A DNA stretch of 64,000 bases from CAWEDP01 sp963807925 (GTDB lineage Bacteria; Acidobacteriota; Vicinamibacteria; Vicinamibacterales; CAVVIG01): NCBI GenBank assembly GCA_963807925.1, contig CAWEDP010000001.1:620001-684000 (forward strand), written 5' to 3'. The notes beneath the pieces were generated by a model, which was not told where the DNA came from, made no database searches, and saw only the letters and a list, made by a program, of their open reading frames with translations. This document shows positions 25,516 to 35,807 of the stretch, in pieces. Position numbers and translations under genes: made by a program. The first letter of the stretch is position 1. Every line of letters starts with the position of its first letter.

Positions 25516-26568
25516 ATGGCCGATGACGCCTTGAGCCGGGTCCTTCTGGTTCGCCTGGGGGCGCTCGGCGACGTCGTCCACGCGATTCCGGTGGCGGCGG
25601 CGCTGCGGCGCGCCTGGCCTTCGGCTCGGATCGACTGGCTCGTCAGCGCGCGCCATCGGGGGATCCTGGACCTGGTGCCGGTGGTCGACCGGCGGCTCAC
25701 CCTCGAGAGCGGAACTGCCTCGGGGCGCACCGGGTACGTGGGCGCCCTGCGGCTCCTCCGCGGGTCGAATTACGATGTCGCGATCGATCTGCAGGGCCTG
25801 GTGAAGTCGGCGGTGCTGGCCCGCGGCTCCGGCGCGGGCCGCGTGATCGGGTTCGCGACGTCGTACCTTCGGGAACGACTGGCGCGGCCGTTCTACAGCG
25901 AGACCTACGATCCAGGCTGCCGCGGCATCTACGATCCGCGCGAAAGGCGCCACGTCATCGAGATCAACCTCGGGCTGCTGACGCCGCTCGGGATCGCGGC
26001 TGCCGCTCCGGAGTTTCCGATCGATCGGGTGGAATCCGCCGTCGCGCGCGAGATGCGCGATCGCACGGGCGGCCGGTACGCGCTGCTGAACCCCGCTGCG
26101 CAGTGGCCGAACAAGCGATGGCCCGCCTCGCGGCTCGGTCGCGTCGCCGTGGCGCTCCGCGAGCGGCACGGCCTCGCGTCGATCGCGCTCTGGGGACACG
26201 GCGAGCGCGCGCTGGCCGAGGAGGTTGCCGCGCATTCGGGCGGCGCCGCGGCGGTATCGCCGCAGACCTCCATTGCCGATCTGGTGGCGTTGTCGCGCGG
26301 GGCGGCGCTGATGATCGGCGGAGACACCGGGCCGACTCATCTCGCCGCCGCGGTCGGCGCGCCCATCGTCGGCATCTTCGGTCCCACGCGGCCGTCGCGC
26401 AACGGTCCCTGGTCCAGCGCCGACCTCGTCGTGTCGCGGGCCGATGTGTGTCGATGCCATCATCTTCGCCACTGCCGCGCCGCGTCGATGTGCCTGCACG
26501 ATATCGAGGTCGAGGAAGTGCTCGAGGCTGTCGGGCGGCGACTCGCGCCCGTTGCGACCCGTGCCTGA
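25516..26568 (+). CDS. waaC: LPS heptosyltransferase I-like GT9 glycosyltransferase
   Basis: 350 residues. It opens RVLLVRLGALGDVVHAIPVA, the WaaC form of the GT9 start, with DLQGLVKSAVLARG and the donor-site MIGGDTGPTHLAAAVGAPIV followed by FGPT. It adds the first heptose to Kdo2-lipid A at the cytoplasmic face. It starts 70 bp after rfaE2. Context and sequence agree on WaaC, although a neighbouring GT9 specificity is not excluded. Confidence 0.85.
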   Translation: MADDALSRVLLVRLGALGDVVHAIPVAAALRRAWPSARIDWLVSARHRGILDLVPVVDRRLTLESGTASGRTGYVGALRLLRGSNYDVAIDLQGLVKSAVLARGSGAGRVIGFATSYLRERLARPFYSETYDPGCRGIYDPRERRHVIEINLGLLTPLGIAAAAPEFPIDRVESAVAREMRDRTGGRYALLNPAAQWPNKRWPASRLGRVAVALRERHGLASIALWGHGERALAEEVAAHSGGAAAVSPQTSIADLVALSRGAALMIGGDTGPTHLAAAVGAPIVGIFGPTRPSRNGPWSSADLVVSRADVCRCHHLRHCRAASMCLHDIEVEEVLEAVGRRLAPVATRA

Positions 26569-26672
26569 GCGACGCGAGTCGCGCCGGGCCATCGGGGGAC
26601 GCCGACCGGCTCGGGCTGTCCGCCACACGCGGGATTGCCGGGTCCACGTCGGGTTCGGCAGAGGGAGGATCG

Positions 26673-27179
26673 ATGGTGGGCGTCCTCGCGCGATCGCGCG
26701 TGCCCGTGGGGTTTCTGCTCGGCGCGGTCGTCCTGTGGGCGTCGACGCCGACGGTGCGATCGGTGGCGGGCGGCGTGGTGGTCGCAATCGTCGGCGAGGC
26801 GATTCGCGTCTGGGCCGCCGGCCACTTGAGCAAGTCGCGCGAGGTCACCGCGTCCGGCCCGTATCGGTGGGTATCGCATCCTCTGTACCTCGGGTCGAGC
26901 GTCATGGGCGCGGGTCTGGCTCTTGCGTGTGACAGCCTGCCGGTCGGGGCGCTCATCGCGGCGTACTTGATCGGTGCGCTGACGGTGGCCGCGAAGGGCG
27001 AGGAGGCGCACCTGCGGCGGACGTTCGGGGACCGCTACGATCGCTATCGACGGGGCGACGTGGATCGCACGCGGCGGTTCTCGTGGGGGCGGGTGGTGGC
27101 GAATCACGAGCATCGGGCAGTGATCGGGCTGCTGGCGGCCGCGGGCCTGCTCGCGTACAAGGCGGTGGGTAACGTATAA
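26673..27179 (+). CDS. isoprenylcysteine/phospholipid-type membrane methyltransferase
   Basis: 168 residues from ATG 26673 with GGGAGG nearby (gagggaggatcg). Several transmembrane helices are visible (VPVGFLLGAVVLWAS; GGVVVAIVGEAIRVWAAGHL; LPVGALIAAYLIGALTVAA). The ICMT/PEMT cofactor motif is ASGPYRWVSHPLYLG plus the downstream EEAHLRRTFGDRYDRY. It is an integral membrane SAM-dependent methyltransferase of unknown substrate. It trails the LPS cluster by about 100 bp and may be co-transcribed, but a role in LPS is not established. Confidence 0.75.
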   Translation: MVGVLARSRVPVGFLLGAVVLWASTPTVRSVAGGVVVAIVGEAIRVWAAGHLSKSREVTASGPYRWVSHPLYLGSSVMGAGLALACDSLPVGALIAAYLIGALTVAAKGEEAHLRRTFGDRYDRYRRGDVDRTRRFSWGRVVANHEHRAVIGLLAAAGLLAYKAVGNV

Positions 27180-27213
27180 TGAGGTGTTTGGGCGAGGGAT
27201 TCAGCCGCCGCAT

Positions 27214-27285
27214 GGGCGGTTAGCTCAGAGGTAGAGCACCGGCTTTACACGCCGGCTGTCACAGGTTCGAATCCTGTACCGCCCA
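27214..27285 (+). tRNA. tRNA-Val (anticodon TAC)
   Basis: Acceptor gggcggt/accgccc, D-loop tagctcagaggtagagca, anticodon stem ccggc/gccgg around tttacac (TAC), T-loop ggttcgaatcc. CCA is not encoded. Confidence 0.95.
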
Positions 27286-27316
27286 CACAGGAATTTCCCC
27301 TCGCGAATCGGGTTTT

Positions 27317-27393
<77 letters not shown>

Positions 27394-27404
27394 ACTAAAT
27401 CACG

Positions 27405-28526
27405 CTACTGATTAAGTTGGCATTTCCCTGCGGATCCCGTTGCCACCATGTTGCCACGGTGGGACGGGATTTCCGCTCCATCCAGCAACCTGATCGCGCC
27501 TTCGATCGCCGCGGGACTGAGGTGCATGTACCGCTGCGTCGTCGTCAGATCCTGGTGTCCCGCCAGTTCTTGAATCGCCCTGGCCGGCGCCCCGCGCATG
27601 GCCAGGTGCGAGCAGAACGTGTGGCGAAGCCGATGCACGCCGTTGTTGTCGAGCCGCGCGCGTCGGGCCGCGCGTTCGACATGGTGCTTCACCGCATCGG
27701 CGCTGAGCGGCGATCCGTCCGGAAGACAGAGCACACGAGGTCCCCGCAGATGCCGATAGTTCCGCAGGGCTGCGGCCAGCCTTACGGTCATCGGCACGTA
27801 GCGGAGCCGGCCGCCCTTCGGAATGGTGACGTGACCTTTCCATTCCGAGCGCTGCACGCAGATCTGGCGCTTCGTCAAATCCACGTCGCGCCACTCAAGC
27901 GCCATCATCTCCCCGCAGCGAAGGCCGGCCTCGCCGCCCAGCAGAACAATCAGCAAAGCGTTTGGTTCTGCCCCGGCGGCTTCGACCAGCCGCTCATAGT
28001 CGTCGAAGTCGTAGAACCCGGCTGACGGCTTGGGAATCGGCAGTAGCCGGATCGTGCACGGCATCCGGTCCAGCACGTTCCACTCCACGGCCTTCTTCAG
28101 CAAGACGTTCAGCACCGTGAGCACGTTGTTGACGGTCTTGGGGGCCCGGTGCTGCAGGCTGTGCTTCAACCGTTGCACCTGTTCGTTGCCGATCGCATCG
28201 AGTCGCCTGGGCCCGAGCAGCCGAAGCAGATGCACGTTGAGGATCGTTTCCTTGGCCGCGATCCCGCTTGGCTTCTGCCGATTGGCCCGCGCGTATCCAT
28301 CGAGGAACCTCGATGCGAACTCGTTCAGTGTCGGCACCTCCTTTGCGACTTGCGGCGGGCCATGCTGGAGCAGATATCGCTCACGATCCTCACCCCACCG
28401 CTGGGCGGCTGATGCCGATCGCACGGATACCCGTCGTCGCTCACGGTAGCGGCGACCATTGGAAAGCCGTGTGATCACGTCCACCATCCACCCACCACGT
28501 CGATACGGTCTGACTGTGACGCTCAT
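27405..28526 (-). CDS. tyrosine recombinase/integrase
   Basis: 373 residues from ATG 28526; the open frame continues much further upstream but overlaps the excisionase and is rejected. It has an N-terminal SAM-like DNA-binding domain (ETILNVHLLRLLGPRRLDAI) and a catalytic domain with Arg in GGEAGLRCGEMMALEW, HRLRHTFCSHLAM for H-x-x-R, AGHQDLTTTQRYMHLS for the second His and the nucleophilic Tyr. It sits against the 3' end of tRNA-Asp and presumably used it as attB. All catalytic residues are present although much of the element behind it has decayed. Confidence 0.9.
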   Translation of the reverse strand: MSVTVRPYRRGGWMVDVITRLSNGRRYRERRRVSVRSASAAQRWGEDRERYLLQHGPPQVAKEVPTLNEFASRFLDGYARANRQKPSGIAAKETILNVHLLRLLGPRRLDAIGNEQVQRLKHSLQHRAPKTVNNVLTVLNVLLKKAVEWNVLDRMPCTIRLLPIPKPSAGFYDFDDYERLVEAAGAEPNALLIVLLGGEAGLRCGEMMALEWRDVDLTKRQICVQRSEWKGHVTIPKGGRLRYVPMTVRLAAALRNYRHLRGPRVLCLPDGSPLSADAVKHHVERAARRARLDNNGVHRLRHTFCSHLAMRGAPARAIQELAGHQDLTTTQRYMHLSPAAIEGAIRLLDGAEIPSHRGNMVATGSAGKCQLNQ

Positions 28527-28534
28527 CGCTGTCT

Positions 28535-28729
28535 TTACCTTTCCAGCGATGGCGTGGACTTCTGGCGGAGCCAGTCTAGCAGAGCCTCCTCGCGGACCAG
28601 CACGCGCCGGCCGATGCGCGTGACGCCCGGCAGCTGGGCCCGCTCGATCATCGTGTAGATCGCTTTGCGGCTCGTGCGGAGCAGGTCGGCGACTTCGGCC
28701 GGTGTCAGCAGGATCGGCGTTGGCGACAT
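28535..28729 (-). CDS. excisionase-type helix-turn-helix protein (MerR/Xis fold)
   Basis: 64 residues: ILLTPAEVADLLRTSRKAIY, then MIERAQLPGVTRIGRRVLVR and LLDWLR, a standard HTH_17 excisionase domain. It lies 8 bp upstream of the integrase on the same strand. It probably directs integrase toward excision or controls its expression. The ATG at 28729 is preferred; a second in-frame ATG at 28753 would add eight residues. Confidence 0.8.
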   Translation of the reverse strand: MSPTPILLTPAEVADLLRTSRKAIYTMIERAQLPGVTRIGRRVLVREEALLDWLRQKSTPSLER

Positions 28730-28789
28730 GTCGACTCCATCGATCGGCAGCAAGTTGCTTTGACGGTCCAGCGGTATCGCGGCGACTTG

Positions 28790-29158
28790 TCAGCCGCGCT
28801 TGTCGTCGCCGGGCCAGCGGCTGGCCGTGTGGGCCGCAGCTCCAAGCTCGGCGATGCGCCTTTGAGCCCTGTCCACTTTCTCGGCATCCGCACGGTCGAT
28901 GAGCGCCTTCATGACTTCTATCGAAGGATTCCGGCCACCATCCGCAAGCGAGAAATGGAAATTCAGGATGATCGTCCGAAGCGCCATGAACTCGGCGAGG
29001 AGCAGGAATTGGATGTCGACTGGCTCTGACGCCTGGACCAGGATCGGGCGCGCCCATTCGCTGACCGTCTTCGGCTTGGCGCCGGCGACGATCTGCGTGT
29101 ATTCCTCGTCCGTGACTTTGGTGCTGATCGATCGATTGCGTCGCGAGATTGAGGTCAT
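28790..29158 (-). CDS. hypothetical protein with MobC/ribbon-helix-helix-like N-terminus
   Basis: 122 residues. The N-terminal part (STKVTDEEYTQIVAGAKPKT, then VSEWARPILVQA) resembles the ribbon-helix-helix of plasmid mobilisation accessory proteins of the MobC/NikA type. A second helical segment follows (IQFLLLAEFMALRTIILNF) and then a charged C-terminal tail (ADAEKVDRAQRRIAELG). It lies upstream of the excisionase and integrase, in keeping with an integrative element. No relaxase is nearby, so mobilisation function is only suggested. Confidence 0.5.
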   Translation of the reverse strand: MTSISRRNRSISTKVTDEEYTQIVAGAKPKTVSEWARPILVQASEPVDIQFLLLAEFMALRTIILNFHFSLADGGRNPSIEVMKALIDRADAEKVDRAQRRIAELGAAAHTASRWPGDDKRG

Positions 29159-29230
29159 GGCTCGTCGCTATGGCGAAGGTCGTGCCACGTCGAGGAGCCG
29201 ATCGGAACTCGCGTGATATCAGCAGGTTCA

Positions 29231-29712
29231 CCCGGAGTGACCACGCGCGCCTAGGGAGGAACCGAAAGTCGCACCGACGCGGCCAAGTCGCGCGCGTTCA
29301 GTGAGTTCCCCGAAGAGAACCGAGGTCTCCACACAGAGCCCCGCGGGGGGTGACGTGTCTACTTACAGCCGCTGCGAAGCAGCGCCTTCACAGGCGCGCG
29401 CAGCATCCAAGAGTCAGAATTGAGCCCGAGGGTCAGGTCAGCAAGGGTCAGAACTGACCCCGGATCGCGCAGTACGGACTTATGCAGCGCGATGTCGCCG
29501 TCGGTTGAACAAGAGAGCAGCCGCGCTCAGCGCGCTGTCAGTCCTGCGCCGTCGATAAGTGCGAAGAGCCGCGGAGCGGAGCCGGCGTCAGCGCCAAAGC
29601 CCGCAGAGCGGGTCGGAGCGCAGCGGAGAGCGTTGAGCGCCGGCGAGCACCGGGGCATCATGGCCACGAACGGCGCAGTCCGACTCTTTCGCCGCTTCGA
29701 GTGTGCCGTCGC
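29231..29712. other. intergenic stretch in the tRNA-Asp island
   Basis: No convincing gene in about 480 bp. It contains a 16-base palindrome gggtca-gaac-tgaccc at 29445-29460, preceded by several loose copies of ggtcag and gtcagaatt, of the kind found as dispersed repeats. Otherwise I see nothing I can support. Confidence 0.5.
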
Positions 29713-30725
29713 TTATGTGTCGCCAGGGCCTGCATGGTCCGCAGCATCGAGCCCATGATGCTGGCGGACGTTCAGCGCCTTCCAGAGCAGCCCCGGATGC
29801 GTGCGGATGACGTCCTGCACTCGCGCGTCCTCGGTCAGCAGCCCGGGGTTGATCTCGCCCCGGTCGTTTAAGGCATCGAGAAATTCCCGTTCGTGGCTCG
29901 TCAGCGGCAGCACCAGCGAGAGGATTTCACGGCAGTCCAACATCAGCGTCCGGGTCCATTTCGCGAGGTCGCTTCTGCCCGGTCTGTCGCTGCCGCGGAG
30001 TAGTGGCAGCAGCATCGCGTCCGCCTCCTCAGGATCGATCGTGACATCGTCAGCCGATACCGTGCGCCAGTCCTTCCGGTTCATGCCTCCGTAGACGACG
30101 AAGGCAAGCCGGAGCTCTGCGCCGTCGAGGCCCTTGACGTGCCGTAAGCGACTTGCGTCGAACACGTCGCGGCTGGCAGTGCGGGCCAGGAGAGCCGCCA
30201 GCTTGCCGGCGGCGAGCTCGTGCACATCGATCAGCGGTATGCCCCTGGCCTGGAAGCTGCCAATCGAACGCGAGTCGCGCCGTTCGACCGGCCAGAGCGC
30301 GGCCCGCAACACGAAGTTAACGTCCATCTCCAGCGTGCCCGTGCCACCGAGGACGCGGTTGAAAGACAGCCGCCATTTGCCGCCGGCGTGATCGGAGGGC
30401 ACGCGACGCGGCTGGACTCCCGTGCGTCCACAGACGGCCTGCAGCGCCTGCTCCACCTTCGGCCGGTCCGCGAGCATGCCGTCGCGGTCGATGGCGCCGA
30501 CATAGTTCAAGTCGATGTCCACGGACAGACGCGGGACGTCGAAGATGAACAGGTTGAGCGCGGTTCCGCCCTTGAGGGCGACTCGATCCTAAGGCAGTGC
30601 GCTCTCTCCGGCCGATAATCGTGAATGAGCCAGTCGAGCAGCACCCCATTGCTCCCACGATGGCACACTCGTTTCGAAACTGCCCACGCCAGTCGCCGGG
30701 CCCTCTTCGTAGATTCGACACACAC
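29713..30725 (-). pseudogene. AbiEii-type nucleotidyltransferase, frameshifted at the N-terminus
   Basis: The main frame (30593 to 29713) reads VALKGGTALNLFIFDVPRLS, then VDIDLNYVGAIDRDGM, the nucleotidyltransferase core of the AbiEii family, and continues about 270 residues with IPLIDVHELAAGKLAALLAR. It has no start upstream of KGGTAL: a TAG precedes it by a few codons. A neighbouring frame (from about 30725) gives LLDWLIHDYRPERA, a plausible N-terminal end of the same protein, so a single indel near 30590 has probably broken the gene. No antitoxin gene is adjacent. A start at the GTG 30522 would remove the active-site GG and is unlikely to give a working enzyme. Confidence 0.65.
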
Positions 30726-30989
30726 CGGGCCAATCGTATGCCGTCATATTTTCAATTCGAAATGCCATCTCCGGATCCTGTCGGGCCCAACGTTGTATGG
30801 GAGGACGGAGCCAATTGCAGGTCGGCCTCGGGTTGCGGTTGACGGAGAACGGCGGCTTCGCGGTGGTGCAGCGCGTAGCGCATTGCCGTGCCAGAGGAGG
30901 CGACCGGTCGCCTCGCGTGAGGGCTGGTATGCGCCCTGGAGCAGGTGCGCTTGCGGCTGCGGACTCGCACTATTCGTCTCGCACCGAAT

Positions 30990-31560
30990 GCACGTACGGG
31001 GAGTAACACTACTCCAGGTTCCTACCAAGGGCAGCAACTTCATCACGCATTCGAGCTGGAAGGTACGCCCGTTCTGGCAGCGATTGCGGGCGCTGCTGCC
31101 AGTGCGCTGCGGCGTCCTCGCCATCGACGATACCGGCCTGCCGACACAAGGGAAAGTTTCGGTGGGCGTCCACCGGCAATATTGTGGCGCGCTGGGCAAG
31201 GTGGCCAATTGCCAGGTGGCGGATTGGCACCGTCAGTGTGGCACCAGATCACGTGGGCCCGGGGGACCAAGGGGCCCCTTATCGCGCGGTTCGCGGCCGT
31301 GCGCGTGCGGCCCGCGAACAGTCGCGGCGAGCGCTGGCTGCCGGGCGAAGACGCGCTGACCGATGGCGAGGGGAAATACGATGTCAGCAACGGTCTTCCG
31401 TCCCCGTCTCTGCGCGCGTTGGTCAAGCTGGCGCGTGGCCGCCGGGCGGTCGAAATCCAATACCGCGACCTCAAGAGCGAGTTGGGCTTCGATCATTTCG
31501 AAGGTCGCAGCTATCCCGGCTGGAACCATGATGCCGTCCTCGCGGCCCGACTTCTTCGAC
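30990..31560 (+). pseudogene. IS701-family transposase, decayed
   Basis: Fragments in two frames match the IS701 DDE transposase: ITHSSWKVRPFWQRLRAL, AIDDTGLPTQGKVSVGVHRQ, YCGALGKVANCQVA in one frame; WARGTKGPLIARFAAVRVRP and IQYRDLKSELGFDHFEGRSY in another. The first D (DDTG) and the final E region (YRDLKSELG) are recognisable, but the middle third including the second D is gone. The reading frame shifts between them. No terminal repeats were found. This is a dead remnant in a decayed island. Confidence 0.75.
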
Positions 31561-31852
31561 GGTCTGCAGCTTCTGCTCGTGGTGTGCGCACTCGTGGTCG
31601 ATGGCGTGGCGCTCGCGGCGATCGCAGCCCGGATCTCCGAGTTCGGCTTCACGCCCAACCGGGTGGCTGCTCTTGGCGAGAACTTCATTCTGCTCGTCAA
31701 CCCGGCGTGGACGGCGTGGCTATGCGCGCTTCGCGCGTCGCCGGGGCTCGTTTGCCATGCTGGAGCGATGGCAGACTGCCTATCTGCCGGTGTATGCCGT
31801 GTGGGCGGCGATCGTCGTGATCGGGTTTCCGCCGTTGTTTGGATACGAGTAG
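31545..31852 (+). pseudogene. C-terminal fragment of a DUF4153/DUF4173-like membrane protein
   Basis: LQLLLVVCALVVDGVALAAI, then SEFGFTPNRVAALGENFILL in one frame and, after a shift near 31720, RRRGSFAMLERWQTAYLPVY then AVWAAIVVIGFPPLF. These are the last transmembrane helices of a multi-pass protein of the DUF4153-like type. The N-terminal part is missing and the fragment is joined directly to the IS701 remnant, so an IS-linked deletion probably created it. Confidence 0.55.
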
Positions 31853-31971
31853 CCACGCTCCGCCAGAATCAGGCTTCTTCCTCCGTACCCCTATTGAGGT
31901 ATTGTTCAACGCCTATCGACGCCCTACAGTTGCGCCTCGCATAGCGCGGCGGCACCTGTTGTGAGGCGCAT

Positions 31972-32571
31972 ATGTGCTCATGGTTCACGGCCAAATGGCG
32001 AAAGCATCTGTCAGTCACCGGTGTGATCGTGACCGCACTCGGCGCGGGCTCGATCGCGGCACGCGACGCTGTACAGGCGCCCTCCAGTACGACCCGACCT
32101 GACGGCGCGACTGCTTCGCACAAAGTCTCACTCTCGGTCCAAGATCGCTTTGAGATTCACGAGCTCTTCGCCCGGTACAGTCAGGACCTCGACATGGGAA
32201 CGGGCAGCGTCCTGGGTCCAGACGATCTCGTGAACAACGTCTTCGCTCCAGACGGCGTCTTTCACGATCCGTCGTTGTGCCTGATTGGCAGTGCCGAGCT
32301 GAAGAAAGGCCTGGTCAGCCATACCAGCCACGCCAAGAGCCAGCAGCACTGGCCCATGAACATCGTGTTCACCGAAGGCGCGGGGGACCACGCCAAGACC
32401 CATACCTACGTCATTGTGTTCAGCGGCCGCGGCGGTTCGCCGGCGACCTACCACGACTCACTCGTCAGGATCAAAGGGAAATGGCTGATTCAAGACCGGG
32501 AAGTCTGGCGGCAGGGTGCCGTGAAGCACGATCCGCGGTGCCCGACCGATCTCGAGACATTGGAGCCATAA
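31972..32571 (+). CDS. exported SnoaL/NTF2-like protein 1
   Basis: 199 residues. An N-terminal hydrophobic stretch (HLSVTGVIVTALGAGSIAA) looks like a signal or anchor. The rest is one SnoaL-like cone fold: helix VQDRFEIHELFARYSQDLDM, then VNNVFAPDGVFHDPS, a strand-rich region with THTYVIVFSG, and the closing RIKGKWLIQDREVW. SnoaL-like proteins are cyclases, isomerases, dehydratases or simple binders; no catalytic set can be assigned. It lies 46 bp before the TonB-dependent receptor gene and shares its fold with three further proteins in the next 12 kb, so it probably belongs to the same locus. Confidence 0.75.
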   Translation: MCSWFTAKWRKHLSVTGVIVTALGAGSIAARDAVQAPSSTTRPDGATASHKVSLSVQDRFEIHELFARYSQDLDMGTGSVLGPDDLVNNVFAPDGVFHDPSLCLIGSAELKKGLVSHTSHAKSQQHWPMNIVFTEGAGDHAKTHTYVIVFSGRGGSPATYHDSLVRIKGKWLIQDREVWRQGAVKHDPRCPTDLETLEP

Positions 32572-32617
32572 CGACCCGTCCGGTCGCTTCGCAGTGGCCG
32601 CAGCCAGGGAGACACCC

Positions 32618-35600
32618 ATGAGTGATTTCGCTGCGTCACGGATCCGCCTCGTCGCAATCGGCTGTCTCGCGTTCGCGCTCACTTGTGGCGCGCGTTCGGT
32701 GGCGTCGGCCCAGGACAGCGCGTCTATCACCGGTGTCGTGAAGGATACCTCGGGCGCCGTCCTGCCCGGAGTGACCGTCGAGGCTGCGAGTCCGGCGCTG
32801 ATCGAAAAGGTGCGGACCGTCGTCACGAACGGAGCAGGCCAGTATCGATTGGAAGCTCTTCGGCCCGGTGCCTACACCGTTACCTTCAGCCTCGAAGGAT
32901 TCACCACTGTCAAGCAAGCCGGGATACAACTCACGGGTTCGTTCGTCGCAACCGTCAACGCTGAGCTGAAGGTCGGAACGATCGCCGAGACCGTCACGGT
33001 CACCGGCGCGAGCCCGATCGTCGACGTGCAATCCACCGAGCAACAGCGCGTATTCCAAACCGAAGTGCTCGATGCGATTCCGCAGGGCCGCATGCCGATC
33101 GATGCCGCCATCATCATCCCCGGGGTCACCCTGTCCACCTTTTCAGCCGGGCTTGCGCAGGACGTTGGCGGCACCAACAACATCACCCTCACGGGCGGTC
33201 AGATGGCGATTCATGGGAGCTCGACCGACGATCATCGCCAGCTGATCGATGGCGTGTCGACGGGCAACGCCGACGGCGGAGGCGCCTATGCCTCTGGATT
33301 CACGCTCAATATGGGCATCGCGCAGGAGGTCGTGCTCGACTACTCGCACGGATCGGCGGAGCAGGATACCGGTGGCACGTACCTCAACATCGTGCCGAAA
33401 GTCGGCGGCAATACATTCAGCGGGTCCTTCTTCGCAACGGCCGTGAACGGCTCATTTCAGACCACCAACGTCACACCGGAGCTGCAGGCCCGCAACCTCA
33501 AGACGCCGGGCACCATCCGCATGGACTACGACTACAACCCCGGCGTCGGTGGCCCGATTTCACGAGACCGCTTGTGGTTCTACGCGTCGGCGCGCTGGCT
33601 GGAGAACTCGGTGTATGTTCCAGGAATTTGGGCCAATCAGAACGCCGGCAATCCCAACGCGTGGATGTACGTCCCTGATCAAAGCCAGCCCGGATACACC
33701 CGGCAAACGACGAGCAGCCAGGACGTGCGCCTGACGTGGCAAGCGTCACAACGAAACAAGTTCGGCATTTTCTACGATACTCAGCAGCTGTGCCGCTGCA
33801 CATTGCAAACGGCGACCAAATCGAACGAGTCGGCGCTGAAGATTACCTATCCTGTGGAGGATATGACGGGCATCAGTTGGACGGCCCCTGTCACGAGCCG
33901 CTTACTGCTCGAGGCGCGAGGCGGAATGCGCCGCGAAGCATTCTATCAACCGCCACGCCCGTCCGAAGGCGATCCGTTCCTCCAGATGATTGACGTGACG
34001 GAGCAGGGCGGCATCATTCCGGGGCTGCAATACCGCTCTCAGGGAGTCTACCGATCGAATCAGGGCGTCAATTTGAGCACGTCGATGTCGTTGTCGTATA
34101 TCGTCGGCCAGCACGCGTTCAAGGCCGGATTCAGCGACATCCATCTCGACAAGACAGAGAAGTTTGCCGATAACGTCGGAGCCGTGAGCTATCGGTTCCA
34201 GAATGGCGTGCCGAACCTGATCACCCAGCGTGCGACGCCATACGCCTATCACGTCAAGCAGCCGGCCGATCTGGGCATCTTTGTACAGGATCGGTGGACC
34301 GCCAACCGACTCACCGCCAATCTCGGGCTGCGCTATCAATGGTACAACAGCGAGTTTCCCGCGCAGTCACTTGGGCCGGGAGTGTTGGTGCCGACGCGAA
34401 ACCTGTCCTATCCGGAGACGCAACTCGGCAATTTCAAGGACATCGTGCCTCGCGCCGGCGCGGCCTACGATCTGTTCGGCAACGGCAAGACCGCTCTCAA
34501 GGTGAGCCTGAACAAATACACGAAGGCGATGGGAATTCAGAACGGCTACACCAACGGCGTGATCGATCCAATCAACGGATCGGCGCTTACGGTGACGCGG
34601 TCATGGCGTCCCACGGGCACGCCCGACACGAATCCGAACTACTACGTTCCCCAGTGCGACCTCGTCAACGACTTTTCCAACGGTGATTGCGGCACCGTGT
34701 CAGATACGAATTTCGGCGGTCCGACCCGCAGCACGATTTCAGCGCCGGCAACACGAGAGGGCTGGGGGAACCGACCGTTCCAGTGGGAGTTCTCAACGGG
34801 CGTCCAGCAGGAGCTCGCTCCTCGAGTCCCTCAACGTGAGCTACTTCCGCCGCTGGTACGGCAACTTCACCGTGGTGGACAACCAGGTTCTGGAAGCGTC
34901 CGACTATTCACCGTTCTTTGTGACGGCTCCGGTCGATCCCCGACTGCCGGATGGTGGCGACTACACCGTCGGGCCGTTCTTTGATCTGAATCCCAACCGG
35001 GTCGGCATTGCGCCGGTCAACGTGAGTTCGCCGGCGAACTACTACGGCGGCCAGATCATGCACTGGAATGGAGGCGACGCCACGGTGAACGCGCGGTTGC
35101 CCAACGGCGTCCTGATTCAAGGTGGACTGAGCACCGGCCGGACGTTTACGGATACGTGTGCGGTGCTGGCGGAAGTGCGTGAGTCGAGCCCGCTCGGAAG
35201 CCCGTATTGCAGCCAGACCACCAACTGGCTGACGCAGGTGAAGTTCCTTGCCACCTACACGGTTCCCAAGATCGACGTGCAGCTGAGTTCCGTGTTCCAG
35301 AGTTTCCCCGGCCCGGCGATCGCCGCGAACATGGTGGTTCCGAATGCGGTGGTGAAGCAGTCCCTCGGCCGCGATCTGTCTGCGGGCGCGGCCAACGTGA
35401 CGGTCAACCTGGTCCCGCCAGGCAGCCTGTATGGCGACCGCATGAACCTGTTGGACTTGCGGTTTGGAAAGATCCTCAACGTCGGCTCGAGGACCAAGAC
35501 GGCTGTGAACCTTGATTTGTACAACGCCTTGAATACGAGCGCGGTTGTGTCTGAGAACTCCACGTACGTGAACGCGACGGCAACGGGGTGGCGTGTGCCA

Positions 35601-35654
35601 ACCTCGATCGCGCCCGCGCGCTTCGCAAAGATCAGCGTGCAGTTCGATTTCTAG
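32618..35654 (+). pseudogene. TonB-dependent receptor with carboxypeptidase-regulatory-like domain, one frameshift
   Basis: The N-terminus has a signal peptide (LVAIGCLAFALTCGARSVAS) and a carboxypeptidase-regulatory-like domain (SITGVVKDTSGAVLPGVTVE; PGAYTVTFSLEGF), then a plug and a beta-barrel (ADLGIFVQDRWTANRLTANL; GLRYQWYNSEFP). This is the acidobacterial OmpA-related receptor type. After GVQQELAPR (near 34830) the barrel continues in another frame (NVSYFRRWYGNFTVVDN) and ends in NLDLYNALNTSAV...KISVQFDF, a normal terminal strand with C-terminal Phe. One indel near ctcctcgagtccctc joins them; total about 1010 residues. It would import a large ligand across the outer membrane with TonB. 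A single indel in so complete a gene may be an assembly error. Confidence 0.8.
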
Positions 35655-35807
35655 TCCGCGCCGCAACTGCCGGGGGAAGTCGGGCGCCGTGGCGCGATGC
35701 CGGCGTCCGTTGGCCGGTTGGACATATCGAGTCGGCGATCTGCGGGGCAAGCGTGGCTGTGGGTAGCGTAGGCGTCGGAGCCGGAAGCGGGTGAAGGAGG
35801 AGGTGTT

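Noticed and set aside
29445..29460. Palindrome gggtca-gaac-tgaccc as a terminator
   Set aside because: It lacks a T-run and lies far from gene ends; it looks more like a dispersed repeat element.
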